Origin: a virus
Virus record (IMG/VR): IMGVR_UViG_3300025120_000048
Location: 1 to 61,608 of that record
DNA length: 61,608 nucleotides
Strand: one strand, 5' to 3'
Made by a program: the position numbers and the translations under genes. The first letter of the stretch is position 1. The number at the start of each line of letters is the position of its first letter. Below the pieces are notes generated by a model. That model was given only the letters and a program-made list of their open reading frames with translations. It made no database searches and was not told where the DNA came from. Positions 44,458-51,986 of this stretch are shown here, piece after piece.

Positions 44458-46157
44458 GGTAAATCTTCATTTTTTAAATCATCTATAGGAATATAATCAC
44501 CTGATATGTGATCCCATTTAAAATGAGCTTCGGCTTGGTTTTCTCCTAAATTTTGAAATTTAACTTTAAGAACTTTAACTTTTACTGTTTTACGCTCATA
44601 ATCCCTATGAACTAATAGGCCGTGATAACTAGCATCATACCATTCACCACCACCTTTAATGCTATACATAGTTGGTTCATCAATAGTACCATCATCTTTT
44701 TTATACATTTTTGTTGGGTGAGCAACAACTATTACTAATACATCATATTTTTTAGCAAAAGCTTCTATACGCGTTAAGTATTCCATAGTTGCATCAGGTA
44801 TACTCATTGCACTTGCCCCATTCATTTTTACTTTATTATACGGATCAATAACTAAACATTTAATTCCTTTACGTTTAACAAGTTCAGCACCTTTAAGTAA
44901 TACTGAATCTAAATCATATCTTTCATTTTCAATAAAATAAAAATTATCATTTACTGATTCAGTAATATCATTCCATTTATTAGATCCAATATCACTTTTT
45001 TCAGGTAACCAACCACCTAGCTTTCTTATAAGCTTATGTGCATGTAAAAAAGTAGGTTTATTTTCAGGAGAAGCAAAAGCAGTTTTCCATCCATATTTTA
45101 AGTAGTATCCCACAGCCATTCGATCAACAAAATCAGACTTGCCACTGCTAGGCACGCCTGTAACGGTGATGAATTGTCCTGTGTAAGTAGAGAATATACT
45201 ATCAAAGTTATTAAGGCCGACTTGATAACCCGGTTTAAAACCTTCTTCAATAAATTCTTGTAGTTCATCATTTACATCATTTAAAGTTAAAACATTTTCT
45301 AAAGGAACAGGGGCAGCTTTATCAATAAGCCTATTGAGCATAGCAGAGCCGTAAGCCATAATATATTCGTTAGCATCCTTGAGGTCTCCAAAGCTAATCG
45401 TATAGCATATTTCTGCTCCAAAACGTCTAATGAATTCTTTTTGTAAATTCTGACCGGCTTCGTCTTGATCGACTGCAAGTATAATTTTGGTTTTGTCTTC
45501 GAAATACTCAATGCAGCTATCGAGGTAATCAAGATTAAGCTTATTAATAGTAGCTCCGTTTGGAACGCTGACCACACTATTAACCTTAGCCTCCACAAAA
45601 GATAAAGCATCAATTTCGCCTTCAACAATAACAACATAATCATGGCCGATAGTGCTGTCAATATTATAAAAAACCTTTTCGGCTCCTTTAACCAATTTAA
45701 AATTTTTTCTTCCATCTCTATATTTTATATTTATTAATTCATTATTTATAAAATAATTAAATTGAATTGTATTTTCATTTTGATTTGTTTGTGGCATCCA
45801 TTCAGATCCTTCACTTATTTTTAATTTAGTAAGTGTTGATTGTGAAATACCACGATTTTCAAACCATTTAATTGCATTATTAGTTAAATTTGTTTTATTA
45901 GTCCATTCAGGTTTTATATAAACCTTTTCGCTAGCGCCTTTGCGCTGAAATGTGTGTAATTGAAATGTTTGATCACAGTTATGACAAGTTCCTAAGCCTC
46001 TACCCCAATCGTAAGATGCACATTGTGCTTTCTTATTTTTATCTTTACGACTAGAAGAGCACAGAGGACAAGTGCCTTGTGCTTTTCCAACTTCTAAGTC
46101 GTATTGATTAAACTGGTCGATCAAAAATCCATTGATCTCCGAATTATTTATATCCAT
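44448..46157 (-). CDS. T7 gp4-like bifunctional primase-helicase
   Basis: 569 residues. A zinc-binding domain has C30-P-L-C33 and C58-H-N-C61. The TOPRIM region reads V-V-I-V-E-G-E-I-D-A-L-S and later L-A-V-D-Q-D-E-A-G. The helicase domain has Walker A (G-V-P-S-S-G-K-S-D, around residue 335), C-L-V-I-D-P-Y-N as Walker B, and V-V-A-H-P-T-K as H4-type. This is the Twinkle/T7 gp4 architecture: RNA primer synthesis and DNA unwinding in one chain. The tail E-D-L-P-W-E recalls polymerase- or SSB-contact tips. Confidence 0.92.
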   Translation of the reverse strand: MDINNSEINGFLIDQFNQYDLEVGKAQGTCPLCSSSRKDKNKKAQCASYDWGRGLGTCHNCDQTFQLHTFQRKGASEKVYIKPEWTNKTNLTNNAIKWFENRGISQSTLTKLKISEGSEWMPQTNQNENTIQFNYFINNELINIKYRDGRKNFKLVKGAEKVFYNIDSTIGHDYVVIVEGEIDALSFVEAKVNSVVSVPNGATINKLNLDYLDSCIEYFEDKTKIILAVDQDEAGQNLQKEFIRRFGAEICYTISFGDLKDANEYIMAYGSAMLNRLIDKAAPVPLENVLTLNDVNDELQEFIEEGFKPGYQVGLNNFDSIFSTYTGQFITVTGVPSSGKSDFVDRMAVGYYLKYGWKTAFASPENKPTFLHAHKLIRKLGGWLPEKSDIGSNKWNDITESVNDNFYFIENERYDLDSVLLKGAELVKRKGIKCLVIDPYNKVKMNGASAMSIPDATMEYLTRIEAFAKKYDVLVIVVAHPTKMYKKDDGTIDEPTMYSIKGGGEWYDASYHGLLVHRDYERKTVKVKVLKVKFQNLGENQAEAHFKWDHISGDYIPIDDLKNEDLPWE

Positions 46158-46466
46158 TTAGAACGGTAAATCTGGTGTTGCTGGTTGTTTTGGTTGATTT
46201 ACTTGATTATTATCATCTCTTGGAGCTGCAGCTACATTGTCACCATTAGTCCAAACAACTTGAACATTGCCTAAATAATTTTTAGCTTCTTTATTGTCTC
46301 GTTGTTCTTTTGATTGTGAATCTGTAATTGGTCCTTGATTACCAAATTGATCAACTTCATCATTTAAAGTTATTGTAATAGGATAATACTTTCCTTTTTT
46401 ACCTACAATAATTTTAGATTTATCGATTGCGTCTAAATTGATACTTGATTTAATTATTGATGCCAT
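46158..46466 (-). CDS. Putative single-stranded DNA-binding protein
   Basis: 102 residues: a short beta-rich head (I-I-V-G-K-K-G-K-Y-Y-P-I-T-I-T-L) then an Asn/Gln/Pro-rich linker and P-D-L-P-F at the end. The final motif copies the D-(I/L)-P-F tip by which SSB recruits partners. Its position next to primase-helicase, exonuclease and ERF genes supports ssDNA binding. The head is shorter than a normal OB-fold, so the call is provisional. Confidence 0.55.
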   Translation of the reverse strand: MASIIKSSINLDAIDKSKIIVGKKGKYYPITITLNDEVDQFGNQGPITDSQSKEQRDNKEAKNYLGNVQVVWTNGDNVAAAPRDDNNQVNQPKQPATPDLPF

Positions 46467-46480
46467 TAGATTAAATTTAA

Positions 46481-47212
46481 TTATAATGTTTGATTTTCAA
46501 AATACTGTTCTGGATCAAATCCAGGAGTATTATAAACTAATTTATAGTTTGCGGCTGCCTCTTGTACTTTCCTGTATCCGCTATTAATAAAATCAGGTGA
46601 GCAGTCAAAGAATTTTGGAATTAAAGTATTTTTATCAATTGCAATAAAAAGCATTTCATAACCAAATAATTCTTGATATATAAAGGCTTGACTGTTATAA
46701 CCATACTTATATGCGCTTGATTTAAAATTACTTACATCATTTGTAGTTTTTAAATCAATAATCATTTTTTCATCATGATTTACAACATCAGCTTTTCCTT
46801 TCCACATAAGCTCTTCAATTTTTTTAATTTGAGGAACTTCATATTCAACATTACCTTCATTAATAAAGTAATTAATCATTTCATGATTGCGTGTTTTTTC
46901 AATCATTAGTTGAATCTTATCAACTTCATGTTCTAATAAACACATTTCACCATCTGATAATTCTTTATATTTTTTTGTATTACGTGTTGAACTTTGTATA
47001 ACTCTGTATTTTTTTAATTTATCCGGTTCTAAAATAGCAGTGTGATAATAACCTCCAACTAAAAAAGCTGGTCGCATTTCTTGAGGTTTATGTAATGATA
47101 ATGGATCTTTAATTAAAGTATTTACATTACTATTACTTAAAAACTTTTGACCAAATGAACCATAATAATGCTCATCTTCTTTAAGCTTTTTAATTATCTC
47201 TGCTTTATTCAT
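46481..47212 (-). CDS. RecE-like exonuclease (PD-(D/E)xK)
   Basis: 243 residues. M-W-K-G-K-A-D-V-V-N then M-I-I-D-L-K-T-T (the D-x-K of the active site) and Y-N-S-Q-A-F-I-Y-Q, with an early G-G-Y-Y-H, follow the exodeoxyribonuclease VIII/DUF3799 family. It should resect double-stranded ends to give ssDNA. It is encoded one codon from an ERF annealase (overlapping at 47212), which together make a phage recombination pair. Confidence 0.8.
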   Translation of the reverse strand: MNKAEIIKKLKEDEHYYGSFGQKFLSNSNVNTLIKDPLSLHKPQEMRPAFLVGGYYHTAILEPDKLKKYRVIQSSTRNTKKYKELSDGEMCLLEHEVDKIQLMIEKTRNHEMINYFINEGNVEYEVPQIKKIEELMWKGKADVVNHDEKMIIDLKTTNDVSNFKSSAYKYGYNSQAFIYQELFGYEMLFIAIDKNTLIPKFFDCSPDFINSGYRKVQEAAANYKLVYNTPGFDPEQYFENQTL

Positions 47213-47733
47213 TAAAGAGTTGTTATAGCTTTTTCTATTTTATCATCAACATTATATTTAGCTTTTATAATATTTAAAGCTTTCTTTTTATCTGGTGATT
47301 TAGCAATATAATCTTTAGCTTTTTCAATTTGCTCTTCATTCATTAAAGGATTATCATTGTCTTGAGTATCATCAATAAGTAAAAGATTGCCTAATGCATA
47401 TTTTTTACCATAAGATGAAGCAGAGCCAAATTTTTGTGGCATAGCCATTCCTTTTTGATTAAGATCAACACCTACAAGAGCTGTTTTAAATATAAAATTT
47501 GATGATTCGTTGTCTGTAATTGTTGCAGTTGATTTAAAAGTTGGTATCCCTGCAATTTCTGTTAATTCCCCTTCGTCAATAGTAAAGTTTACTTTGTATT
47601 TAATTATGAAAGGTTTTAATGCTTCAAGTATATCTTCAGCGTTTCTAAAGTTATAATTCCCAAAGTTATTTCTTCTTTTTTTAGCCACTTTGAGTTCGGC
47701 TTGGATGGTTGCTAATTTTTCGTTTATTTTCAT
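47212..47733 (-). CDS. ERF-family single-strand annealing protein
   Basis: 173 residues. Y-N-F-R-N-A-E-D-I-L-E-A-L-K-P near 28-42 and P-Q-K-F-G-S-A-S-S-Y-G-K-K-Y-A-L-G-N-L-L near 99-118 are the ERF hallmarks (Erf of P22). The region ends with I-D-D-T-Q-D-N-D. It anneals complementary strands and pairs with the upstream-encoded exonuclease for recombination-dependent replication or genome circularisation. Confidence 0.85.
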   Translation of the reverse strand: MKINEKLATIQAELKVAKKRRNNFGNYNFRNAEDILEALKPFIIKYKVNFTIDEGELTEIAGIPTFKSTATITDNESSNFIFKTALVGVDLNQKGMAMPQKFGSASSYGKKYALGNLLLIDDTQDNDNPLMNEEQIEKAKDYIAKSPDKKKALNIIKAKYNVDDKIEKAITTL

Positions 47734-47777
47734 TCGTTTGTGTTTTAAATTAGTAATTGGTATTTTGGTATTTGATG

Positions 47778-48539
47778 TTAAAGATAATCAAAAATTTGAT
47801 TTGACTCAACATTTTCAATTAATTTTTTTACTGCTTCTTTTTTTATTTCTGAAATTCTCACATAAGCACTCGGCCCTTCAATTTTTAATAAATCCGCTAT
47901 TTGATTAGCGCTATGCTTATCACAATCAAGACCATAGCTTAATCTTAAGATTTCATATTCTTTTTTATTTAAATGTTTTTTAAGTAAACTTTGCAAATAT
48001 ATATTCATTAAACCAATATTATACGGCTCAGATTGATCAGGTATTTGATATAAGCCATAATCGTCATCTTCATTAATTTGTTCATCAATACTTAAAAATA
48101 TTGAATTAAAAAACATAGCTACCATCTTTTGATTTTTACCATTGTCTTTTCTTATTTCATTTAATTTGTGTTCTGGTATTCTTATATCACCTCTATTAAT
48201 ATCTATGGCTCTTCTTATTGCGCCTTTAATTCTCTTTGATAAAAATGATTTAAGAGTTTTTTCAGGTTCAGTTGATGCTTCTATTGTTTCCCATATAATT
48301 TTATCTACGGCTCTAATTAATCCTAAGCTTCCATCTTGAATTAAATCATTAATACTCATTACGCCACTTGCTTGTTGAGAAGTTGCAAATTTACGCCCGA
48401 TATTTTCGACTAATGGTAAAAACATTGTAATTAATTCGTTTCTGTTATATTCTTTTAATTCTTTTAGCTCGATATTATTTATTGAATCTGTTAAATCTAA
48501 TTTATATCGGATATAATTTCTTACATTATATTTTTTCAT
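47778..48539 (-). CDS. Phage-encoded sigma-70-family RNA polymerase factor
   Basis: 253 residues. Region 2 is seen around 50-105: M-S-I-N-D-L-I-Q-D-G-S-L-G-L-I-R-A-V-D-K, then S-F-L-S-K-R-I-K-G-A-I-R-R-A. Region 4 is near 195-250: L-N-K-K-E-Y-E-I-L-R-L-S-Y-G then S-A-N-Q-I-A-D-L-L and Y-V-R-I-S-E-I-K-K-E-A. It should redirect host polymerase to phage promoters. It overlaps the HTH gene by 14 bases and may recognise the repeated elements in the window. Confidence 0.85.
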   Translation of the reverse strand: MKKYNVRNYIRYKLDLTDSINNIELKELKEYNRNELITMFLPLVENIGRKFATSQQASGVMSINDLIQDGSLGLIRAVDKIIWETIEASTEPEKTLKSFLSKRIKGAIRRAIDINRGDIRIPEHKLNEIRKDNGKNQKMVAMFFNSIFLSIDEQINEDDDYGLYQIPDQSEPYNIGLMNIYLQSLLKKHLNKKEYEILRLSYGLDCDKHSANQIADLLKIEGPSAYVRISEIKKEAVKKLIENVESNQIFDYL

Positions 48540-49155
48540 GTTGCTCGTTCAATAACATTTTTTCTTTCTTTAGATTATTGCTCATGGTCCTGTAAATTGT
48601 TCTAGTTGAACAATGTAAAGCTTTTGAAAGGTTTAAAATGGTTATTTTACGGTTGCTTTCATTTATAAATAACATTGATTCATATATATCTGATTCAGTT
48701 ATTTTTTTTGTTTTACCAATTATATGGCCAACTATTTTAAGCTTCTCTTGTAAAGATAAAATACAATTATCTTTAAATATTATTTTTCTTAATTTATTTT
48801 TAGGTGGTTTATCTAAATCGGCTGTGTTTACTTCAACAATTATTTTTTCTAATATTAATGAAGGTACATAAAATTGTACAAATCCATTTTCTTTATTACA
48901 TATATATGATGCTACTTCTGTAAAGTTTTTTAAATTAAGCTTTGGATTCAAATACCATATAACTAATAAATGCCATTTTAAAGATCGGTATGTTGTTATT
49001 TTTGCTTTACTTCTAAATAGTTCATAACATTGGTAAGTACCTTTATTGTAATATACGCCCCATTCAAATACCTGTGATGGTTTATCGGTTGTTGGGTTTT
49101 GACGGTAAATAATCTTTCTTTGGGTTAAATATCCAAAGCGTCGGTCATATGACAT
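48526..49155 (-). CDS. HTH putative transcriptional regulator
   Basis: 209 residues. The C-terminal 40 (I-T-I-L-N-L-S-K-A-L-H-C-S-T-R-T-I-Y-R-T-M-S) form a typical helix-turn-helix with T-R-T-I-Y-R as recognition helix. The N-terminal 150 are mixed, with W-H-L-L-V-I-W-Y and no known family. Its start codon lies inside a half-site of the 43-bp dyad, suggesting autoregulation. It overlaps the sigma gene, so both are probably made from one mRNA. Confidence 0.65.
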   Translation of the reverse strand: MSYDRRFGYLTQRKIIYRQNPTTDKPSQVFEWGVYYNKGTYQCYELFRSKAKITTYRSLKWHLLVIWYLNPKLNLKNFTEVASYICNKENGFVQFYVPSLILEKIIVEVNTADLDKPPKNKLRKIIFKDNCILSLQEKLKIVGHIIGKTKKITESDIYESMLFINESNRKITILNLSKALHCSTRTIYRTMSNNLKKEKMLLNEQHEKI

Positions 49156-49192
49156 TAGCCTACTACTATTTATATATAATTACCTATTGTCA
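49150..49192 (-). promoter_or_regulatory. 43-bp dyad element, copy A
   Basis: TGACATTAG (49150-49158) and CTATTGTCA (49184-49192) are near-perfect inverted half-sites around an AT core with TATATA. On the minus strand the inner flank reads AGGTAATTATATATAAAT. The regulator ATG (49155-49153) lies in one half-site, so a protein bound here would block its translation start or transcription. Same length as copy B, and one base longer than copy C. Confidence 0.75.
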
Positions 49193-49211
49193 CATTTTTA
49201 TTAGTGACTTA

Positions 49212-49490
49212 TTATAAATTTTTTAATTTTTCTTTAATTCTATTTATTTTGTTTAAAACAATATTAGCTTTTAAATATTCTTCGTGATCAATATATCTTT
49301 TTTCTAATTGATAAAGTCGGTCTAATTGCAAATATAATAAATCCTCTTCTGAAACGGCACGACGGATTAAATCTTCATGGTCTACAGTATAAGTCTTATT
49401 GTTTTCTTCTTCAGCTAAATTATCATAATGCTCAACTAATTTTTTAAAAATCATATTGGAAATTCTATAAATTTCATCATCTGATAACAT
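49212..49490 (-). CDS. Small helical hypothetical protein, 92 aa
   Basis: 92 residues, entirely helical and charged (I-Y-R-I-S-N-M-I-F-K-K-L-V-E-H-Y). The C-terminal R-Y-I-D-H-E-E-Y-L-K-A-N-I-V-L-N-K-I resembles a UvrB/C-type helical hairpin. Starts from TAATG overlap with the upstream gene. The function is unknown. Confidence 0.55.
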   Translation of the reverse strand: MLSDDEIYRISNMIFKKLVEHYDNLAEEENNKTYTVDHEDLIRRAVSEEDLLYLQLDRLYQLEKRYIDHEEYLKANIVLNKINRIKEKLKNL

Positions 49491-49645
49491 TATTCAATTT
49501 CTTCCATTGTTAATATTTGAGATATAATTTGTTTTGCAGTACCTGAAAATTTAATTTCATCTCCATATAAATCAATCCAAGTTAAATTATATAAATCCGG
49601 TTTAATTCTTTTTTTAAACATAGTGTTAAATTTATTTCCAGCCAT
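49490..49645 (-). CDS. Hypothetical protein, 51 aa
   Basis: 51 residues starting M-A-G-N-K-F-N-T-M-F-K-K-R-I-K-P, then L-T-W-I-D-L-Y-G-D-E-I-K-F-S-G and T-A-K-Q-I-I-S-Q-I. A short beta-helix peptide. The TAA overlaps the next ATG. It fills the gap between larger minus-strand genes; no family is recognised. Confidence 0.5.
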   Translation of the reverse strand: MAGNKFNTMFKKRIKPDLYNLTWIDLYGDEIKFSGTAKQIISQILTMEEIE

Positions 49646-49649
49646 AGTT

Positions 49650-49814
49650 TTATATTACGTGATTAAATTTTTCTTTATATATTTTAGCTTGCTTTAAATT
49701 AGCAAAATCTTCATAGCCTCCTCTTATTCCATCTTTATGTTGCCATAAAACTCTGTAAGGAAAGTGTTTAAAAACAGTATTAACTAATTTTGTTTTATAA
49801 CAATTCAAATCCAT
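49650..49814 (-). CDS. Hypothetical protein, 54 aa
   Basis: 54 residues from an ATG inside the end of the KTSC gene: V-F-K-H-F-P-Y-R-V-L-W-Q-H-K-D-G then G-G-Y-E-D-F-A-N-L-K-Q-A. The 'VLW.H.DG..GG..' strand-turn-strand plus helix looks like a small beta-alpha fold. Unknown function. Confidence 0.5.
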   Translation of the reverse strand: MDLNCYKTKLVNTVFKHFPYRVLWQHKDGIRGGYEDFANLKQAKIYKEKFNHVI

Positions 49815-50019
49815 ATTTTTTTCTTATAGTTGAATTATAATACATTCCTATTGATTTATTTGTTCTAAATCTATCATATACTTTTAAAGGTACATTTTTA
49901 TAAAGATATATTCTTCCGTTTCTAAATTCAACGGTTAATTGTTTTGTGTCTTTTTGATAAGTTACTACACTTATTGCTTTTGATTTTACTTCTAATGTCT
50001 CTTTAATTGTTTTTCTCAT
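49795..50019 (-). CDS. KTSC-domain protein
   Basis: 74 residues. A-I-S-V-V-T-Y-Q-K-D-T-K-Q-L-T-V-E-F, then G-R-I-Y-L-Y-K-N-V-P and F-R-T-N-K-S-I-G-M-Y-Y-N follows the KTSC family (PF13619-like: 'LxVxFxxGxxYxYxNVP'). These small domains occur in phages and are often thought to bind nucleic acids. It overlaps both neighbours. Confidence 0.75.
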   Translation of the reverse strand: MRKTIKETLEVKSKAISVVTYQKDTKQLTVEFRNGRIYLYKNVPLKVYDRFRTNKSIGMYYNSTIRKKYGFELL

Positions 50020-50425
50020 TTTCTAATTTATTTAATTTAATTTCTATTTGTTCTATTTTTTTTATAAGTTCATCAATACTTATTTTATATTTAACTTTAT
50101 TTAAAGAATATTTTTCTTCTATAATCTCTTTTAAATCGTCATAAACTTCATCCATATAACGATCAATCTTAGCTTCCACATTATATTTTTTTAATCCATT
50201 AATAACTGTTGCATGGTCTCTATTTACGGCTCTACCAATGGCTGATAAGCTTTTATACCTACATAAGTTTTTAGCTAGTTTAAAGTATATAAAACGAGCT
50301 TGGGATAGCTCTCTGGTTCTAGTTTTTACACCAATATCATGTATTTGCAATTCTTTTTCAACTAAATTTTTTATATCTACAGCTGAAACTAATTTTTTTA
50401 ATATATATTTTTTTCCTATGTTCAT
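50003..50425 (-). CDS. DnaA domain IV-like DNA-binding protein
   Basis: 140 residues. The centre T-R-E-L-S-Q-A-R-F-I-Y-F-K-L-A-K then S-A-I-G-R-A-V-N-R-D-H-A-T-V-I-N-G-L-K-K matches the DnaA C-terminal origin-box-binding helix-turn-helix (family 'GRxFGGRDHTTVxHAxxKI'). No AAA+ domain is present. The C-terminal 50 are coiled coil (I-E-Q-I-E-I-K-L-N-K-L). It may mark the phage origin and recruit host replication proteins. Element 1 lies just upstream. Confidence 0.75.
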   Translation of the reverse strand: MNIGKKYILKKLVSAVDIKNLVEKELQIHDIGVKTRTRELSQARFIYFKLAKNLCRYKSLSAIGRAVNRDHATVINGLKKYNVEAKIDRYMDEVYDDLKEIIEEKYSLNKVKYKISIDELIKKIEQIEIKLNKLENEKNN

Positions 50426-50443
50426 TTATAAAATTTATTTATT

Positions 50444-50474
50444 ATTATCTAATTTAATACGTATTTGCTTCGTG
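50444..50474 (-). promoter_or_regulatory. 31-bp repeat element 1, upstream of DnaA-like gene
   Basis: Plus-strand text begins ATTATCTAA and ends ACGTATTTGCTTCGTG. On the minus strand it reads CACGAAGCAAATACGT and ends in AGATAAT, 18 bp before the start codon of the 50003-50425 gene. It keeps the family length and spacing of the other eight copies. Probably a promoter or activator site. Confidence 0.75.
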
Positions 50475-50666
50475 TTACTTTATTCTTAACTCATCACCAT
50501 TATTGTATCTTATCCAGATTTCAATATTTGTAATTTCTTTGTCTAATGCTTCATTGTATCCATCAACGGGATCATCACTTGTTGAAAAATAACCTCCTTT
50601 AAAATCAGGATAATCTCCTTCAATATAAAACGTATCTATATCTTTAAATTTGTATTCTTGTTTCAT
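50475..50666 (-). CDS. Hypothetical acidic protein, 63 aa
   Basis: 63 residues: F-K-D-I-D-T-F-Y-I-E-G-D-Y-P-D-F-K-G-G-Y-F and E-I-T-N-I-E-I-W-I-R-Y-N-N-G-D-E. Acidic, and likely a beta-rich small protein. Its ATG overlaps the preceding stop. Unknown; belongs to the small early-type array. Confidence 0.5.
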   Translation of the reverse strand: MKQEYKFKDIDTFYIEGDYPDFKGGYFSTSDDPVDGYNEALDKEITNIEIWIRYNNGDELRIK

Positions 50667-50806
50667 ATCTTAGGCTTTCTTTCTTTATTTGGTTTGTGTA
50701 CATAATACCCAACGATCGGATTGACTAAATAATTCCACCAATCCGAAGGAAATTTTTTTGCATCTGTTATTATTAATTTTTTTTTGTCTATATATTTTTT
50801 TTGCAT
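50663..50806 (-). CDS. Hypothetical protein, 47 aa, aromatic-rich
   Basis: 47 residues: K-K-L-I-I-T-D-A-K-K-F-P-S-D-W-W-N-Y-L-V-N-P-I-V-G-Y-Y-V. A different overlapping frame reads longer here, but this one has more natural composition and coupled stop/start (ATATGA). Unknown function. Confidence 0.5.
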   Translation of the reverse strand: MQKKYIDKKKLIITDAKKFPSDWWNYLVNPIVGYYVHKPNKERKPKI

Positions 50807-50808
50807 TT

Positions 50809-51018
50809 TTATAAATTAAATATTGTTTCCATATCTCGCCAGTCATAACATTCTTTATTAGGAAGCTTAGCAAGTTTTTTAAAGTATCTGTCTCGTGTTT
50901 CTTTAATACCCAATTGGGCTCCTATAGTAATTGAAATCCATATTATAGCAATATACTTTAATACGCTTTTAAAAATAGGATTAGAAAGCTTATTTATCAT
51001 CTTCTTCATTGTGTTCAT
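50809..51018 (-). CDS. Small membrane protein, 69 aa or fewer
   Basis: One hydrophobic segment at about 20-40 (L-K-Y-I-A-I-I-W-I-S-I-T-I-G-A-Q-L-G) flanked by Lys-rich ends. The start could be any of three nearby ATGs (51018, 51009, 51000), all inside the previous gene's end. It may target the host envelope. Family unknown. Confidence 0.5.
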   Translation of the reverse strand: MNTMKKMINKLSNPIFKSVLKYIAIIWISITIGAQLGIKETRDRYFKKLAKLPNKECYDWRDMETIFNL

Positions 51019-51307
51019 CTATATAGTCTTGTACTTCACTATCAGGCAAATATATTTCTATGTCTGATATATATACAATTGAATCTTTGTCAAGCTCTTT
51101 AATTCGATCAATAATTTGATCAAAAGATGGTTCATAATAATATACATCATATTCAAAATCAAGGTTTCTTGCGTCTTGTGTTATTACGTGTAATGTATAA
51201 CCATCTGCGGTATTCCATTCACCTATTTCAAGTTCAACACCGGTTTTGTAATCTTCTGAAATTTCGGCCACACCTAAAAGCATGGCCAGTTTTTTTATGT
51301 TATTCAT
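50990..51307 (-). CDS. Acidic hypothetical protein, 105 aa
   Basis: 105 residues, very acidic at the end (E-H-N-E-E-D-D-K). The core E-L-E-I-G-E-W-N-T-A-D-G-Y-T-L-H-V-I-T then D-V-Y-Y-Y-E-P-S and I-V-Y-I-S-D-I-E looks like an alternating beta-sheet. Such acidic early proteins often mimic DNA or bind host proteins; no direct evidence exists here. Confidence 0.5.
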   Translation of the reverse strand: MNNIKKLAMLLGVAEISEDYKTGVELEIGEWNTADGYTLHVITQDARNLDFEYDVYYYEPSFDQIIDRIKELDKDSIVYISDIEIYLPDSEVQDYIDEHNEEDDK

Positions 51308-51308
51308 T

Positions 51309-51539
51309 TTATTTGTTTTTAGTTATTAAATCTTTATTTTTTGGTTCAGGTCTAGTATAACGATTTTCAGCATAAGCTCTAAGCTCAATTGTAAAATAGT
51401 CAACTATATCAGATAATTCAAAGCCATCATCTATTAAAGGTTTCATTTGTTCAGCATTTAATTCCATTGTGTATTTGCCAATTATAGTAGACATGCGATC
51501 GAATTTTGCTTTGTAATCAAAGTAAGTTTGTAAGTTCAT
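51309..51539 (-). CDS. Hypothetical helical protein, 76 aa
   Basis: 76 residues: L-Q-T-Y-F-D-Y-K-A-K-F-D-R-M-S-T-I-I-G, then L-N-A-E-Q-M-K-P-L-I-D-D-G-F. Mostly helical, with a basic end. Directly preceded by element 2. Unknown function. Confidence 0.5.
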   Translation of the reverse strand: MNLQTYFDYKAKFDRMSTIIGKYTMELNAEQMKPLIDDGFELSDIVDYFTIELRAYAENRYTRPEPKNKDLITKNK

Positions 51540-51566
51540 TTTATTTATTTTTTAAGGTTCATATAT

Positions 51567-51597
51567 ATTATCCAGAAGCTTACGTATTTGCTTCGTG
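51567..51597 (-). promoter_or_regulatory. 31-bp repeat element 2
   Basis: Plus text begins ATTATCCAGAAGC and ends ACGTATTTGCTTCGTG. It ends in TGGATAAT on the minus strand, 27 bp before the 51539 start codon. Its inner part also encodes H-E-A-N-T-stop of the upstream gene (51580-51789), so it is both coding and regulatory. Same 31-bp length as others. Confidence 0.75.
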
Positions 51598-51789
51598 TAT
51601 TGTTAATCCTAATTCATTCGCAACATAATTAATATGCTTTGAAGTGGCTGGGCTTGAGGTCATACCTCTTACATTCCATTTTAATTTGTAAAGTTTATTA
51701 TCTTTAATCTCAGCAACACGGGTATTATATGAGATTATGTCATTGCCGATCTGTTTTAGATTTACTTTGTATTTGTCAAATGTTTTCAT
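51580..51789 (-). CDS. Hypothetical protein, 69 aa, ending in the repeat element
   Basis: 69 residues: N-G-x-like basic core (K-L-K-W-N-V-R-G-M-T-S-S-P-A-T-S-K-H-I-N-Y-V-A-N-E-L). Its final H-E-A-N-T-stop is encoded by element 2. It may have a small DNA-binding fold, but no family is known. Starts overlapping the previous stop. Confidence 0.5.
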   Translation of the reverse strand: MKTFDKYKVNLKQIGNDIISYNTRVAEIKDNKLYKLKWNVRGMTSSPATSKHINYVANELGLTIHEANT

Positions 51790-51986
51790 TTTATCATTTT
51801 TTTAATTAATGTAAATAAGAGTTGTTGTTTTATTTTAAATTCTAATTCAAATAAATCAGGGTTTTTAAAATTCTCATCATTATTATCTGTGAGTTGCCAA
51901 TGTATTGTTTTATCAATGTGATATTCAACTTCTTCAATGCATTGATTCGCAATTTTTGATATCATATTTTTCATATTAGTATCCAT
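51786..51986 (-). CDS. Hypothetical protein, 66 aa
   Basis: 66 residues, acidic to neutral helices: I-S-K-I-A-N-Q-C-I-E-E-V-E-Y-H-I-D-K-T-I and F-E-L-E-F-K-I-K-Q-Q-L-L. Overlaps both neighbours by a few bases. Unknown. Confidence 0.5.
   Translation of the reverse strand: MDTNMKNMISKIANQCIEEVEYHIDKTIHWQLTDNNDENFKNPDLFELEFKIKQQLLFTLIKKMIK

Noticed and set aside
49150-49192. T4-type late promoter (TATAAATA) in dyad A
   Set aside because: The octamer occurs on the minus strand of copy A only; copies B and C lack it, and such strings are frequent by chance in this AT-rich DNA.
50685-50873. 62-codon minus frame overlapping 50663-50806
   Set aside because: The alternative 47-residue frame has natural composition, proper coupling to the next gene and no clash with the 50809 gene.
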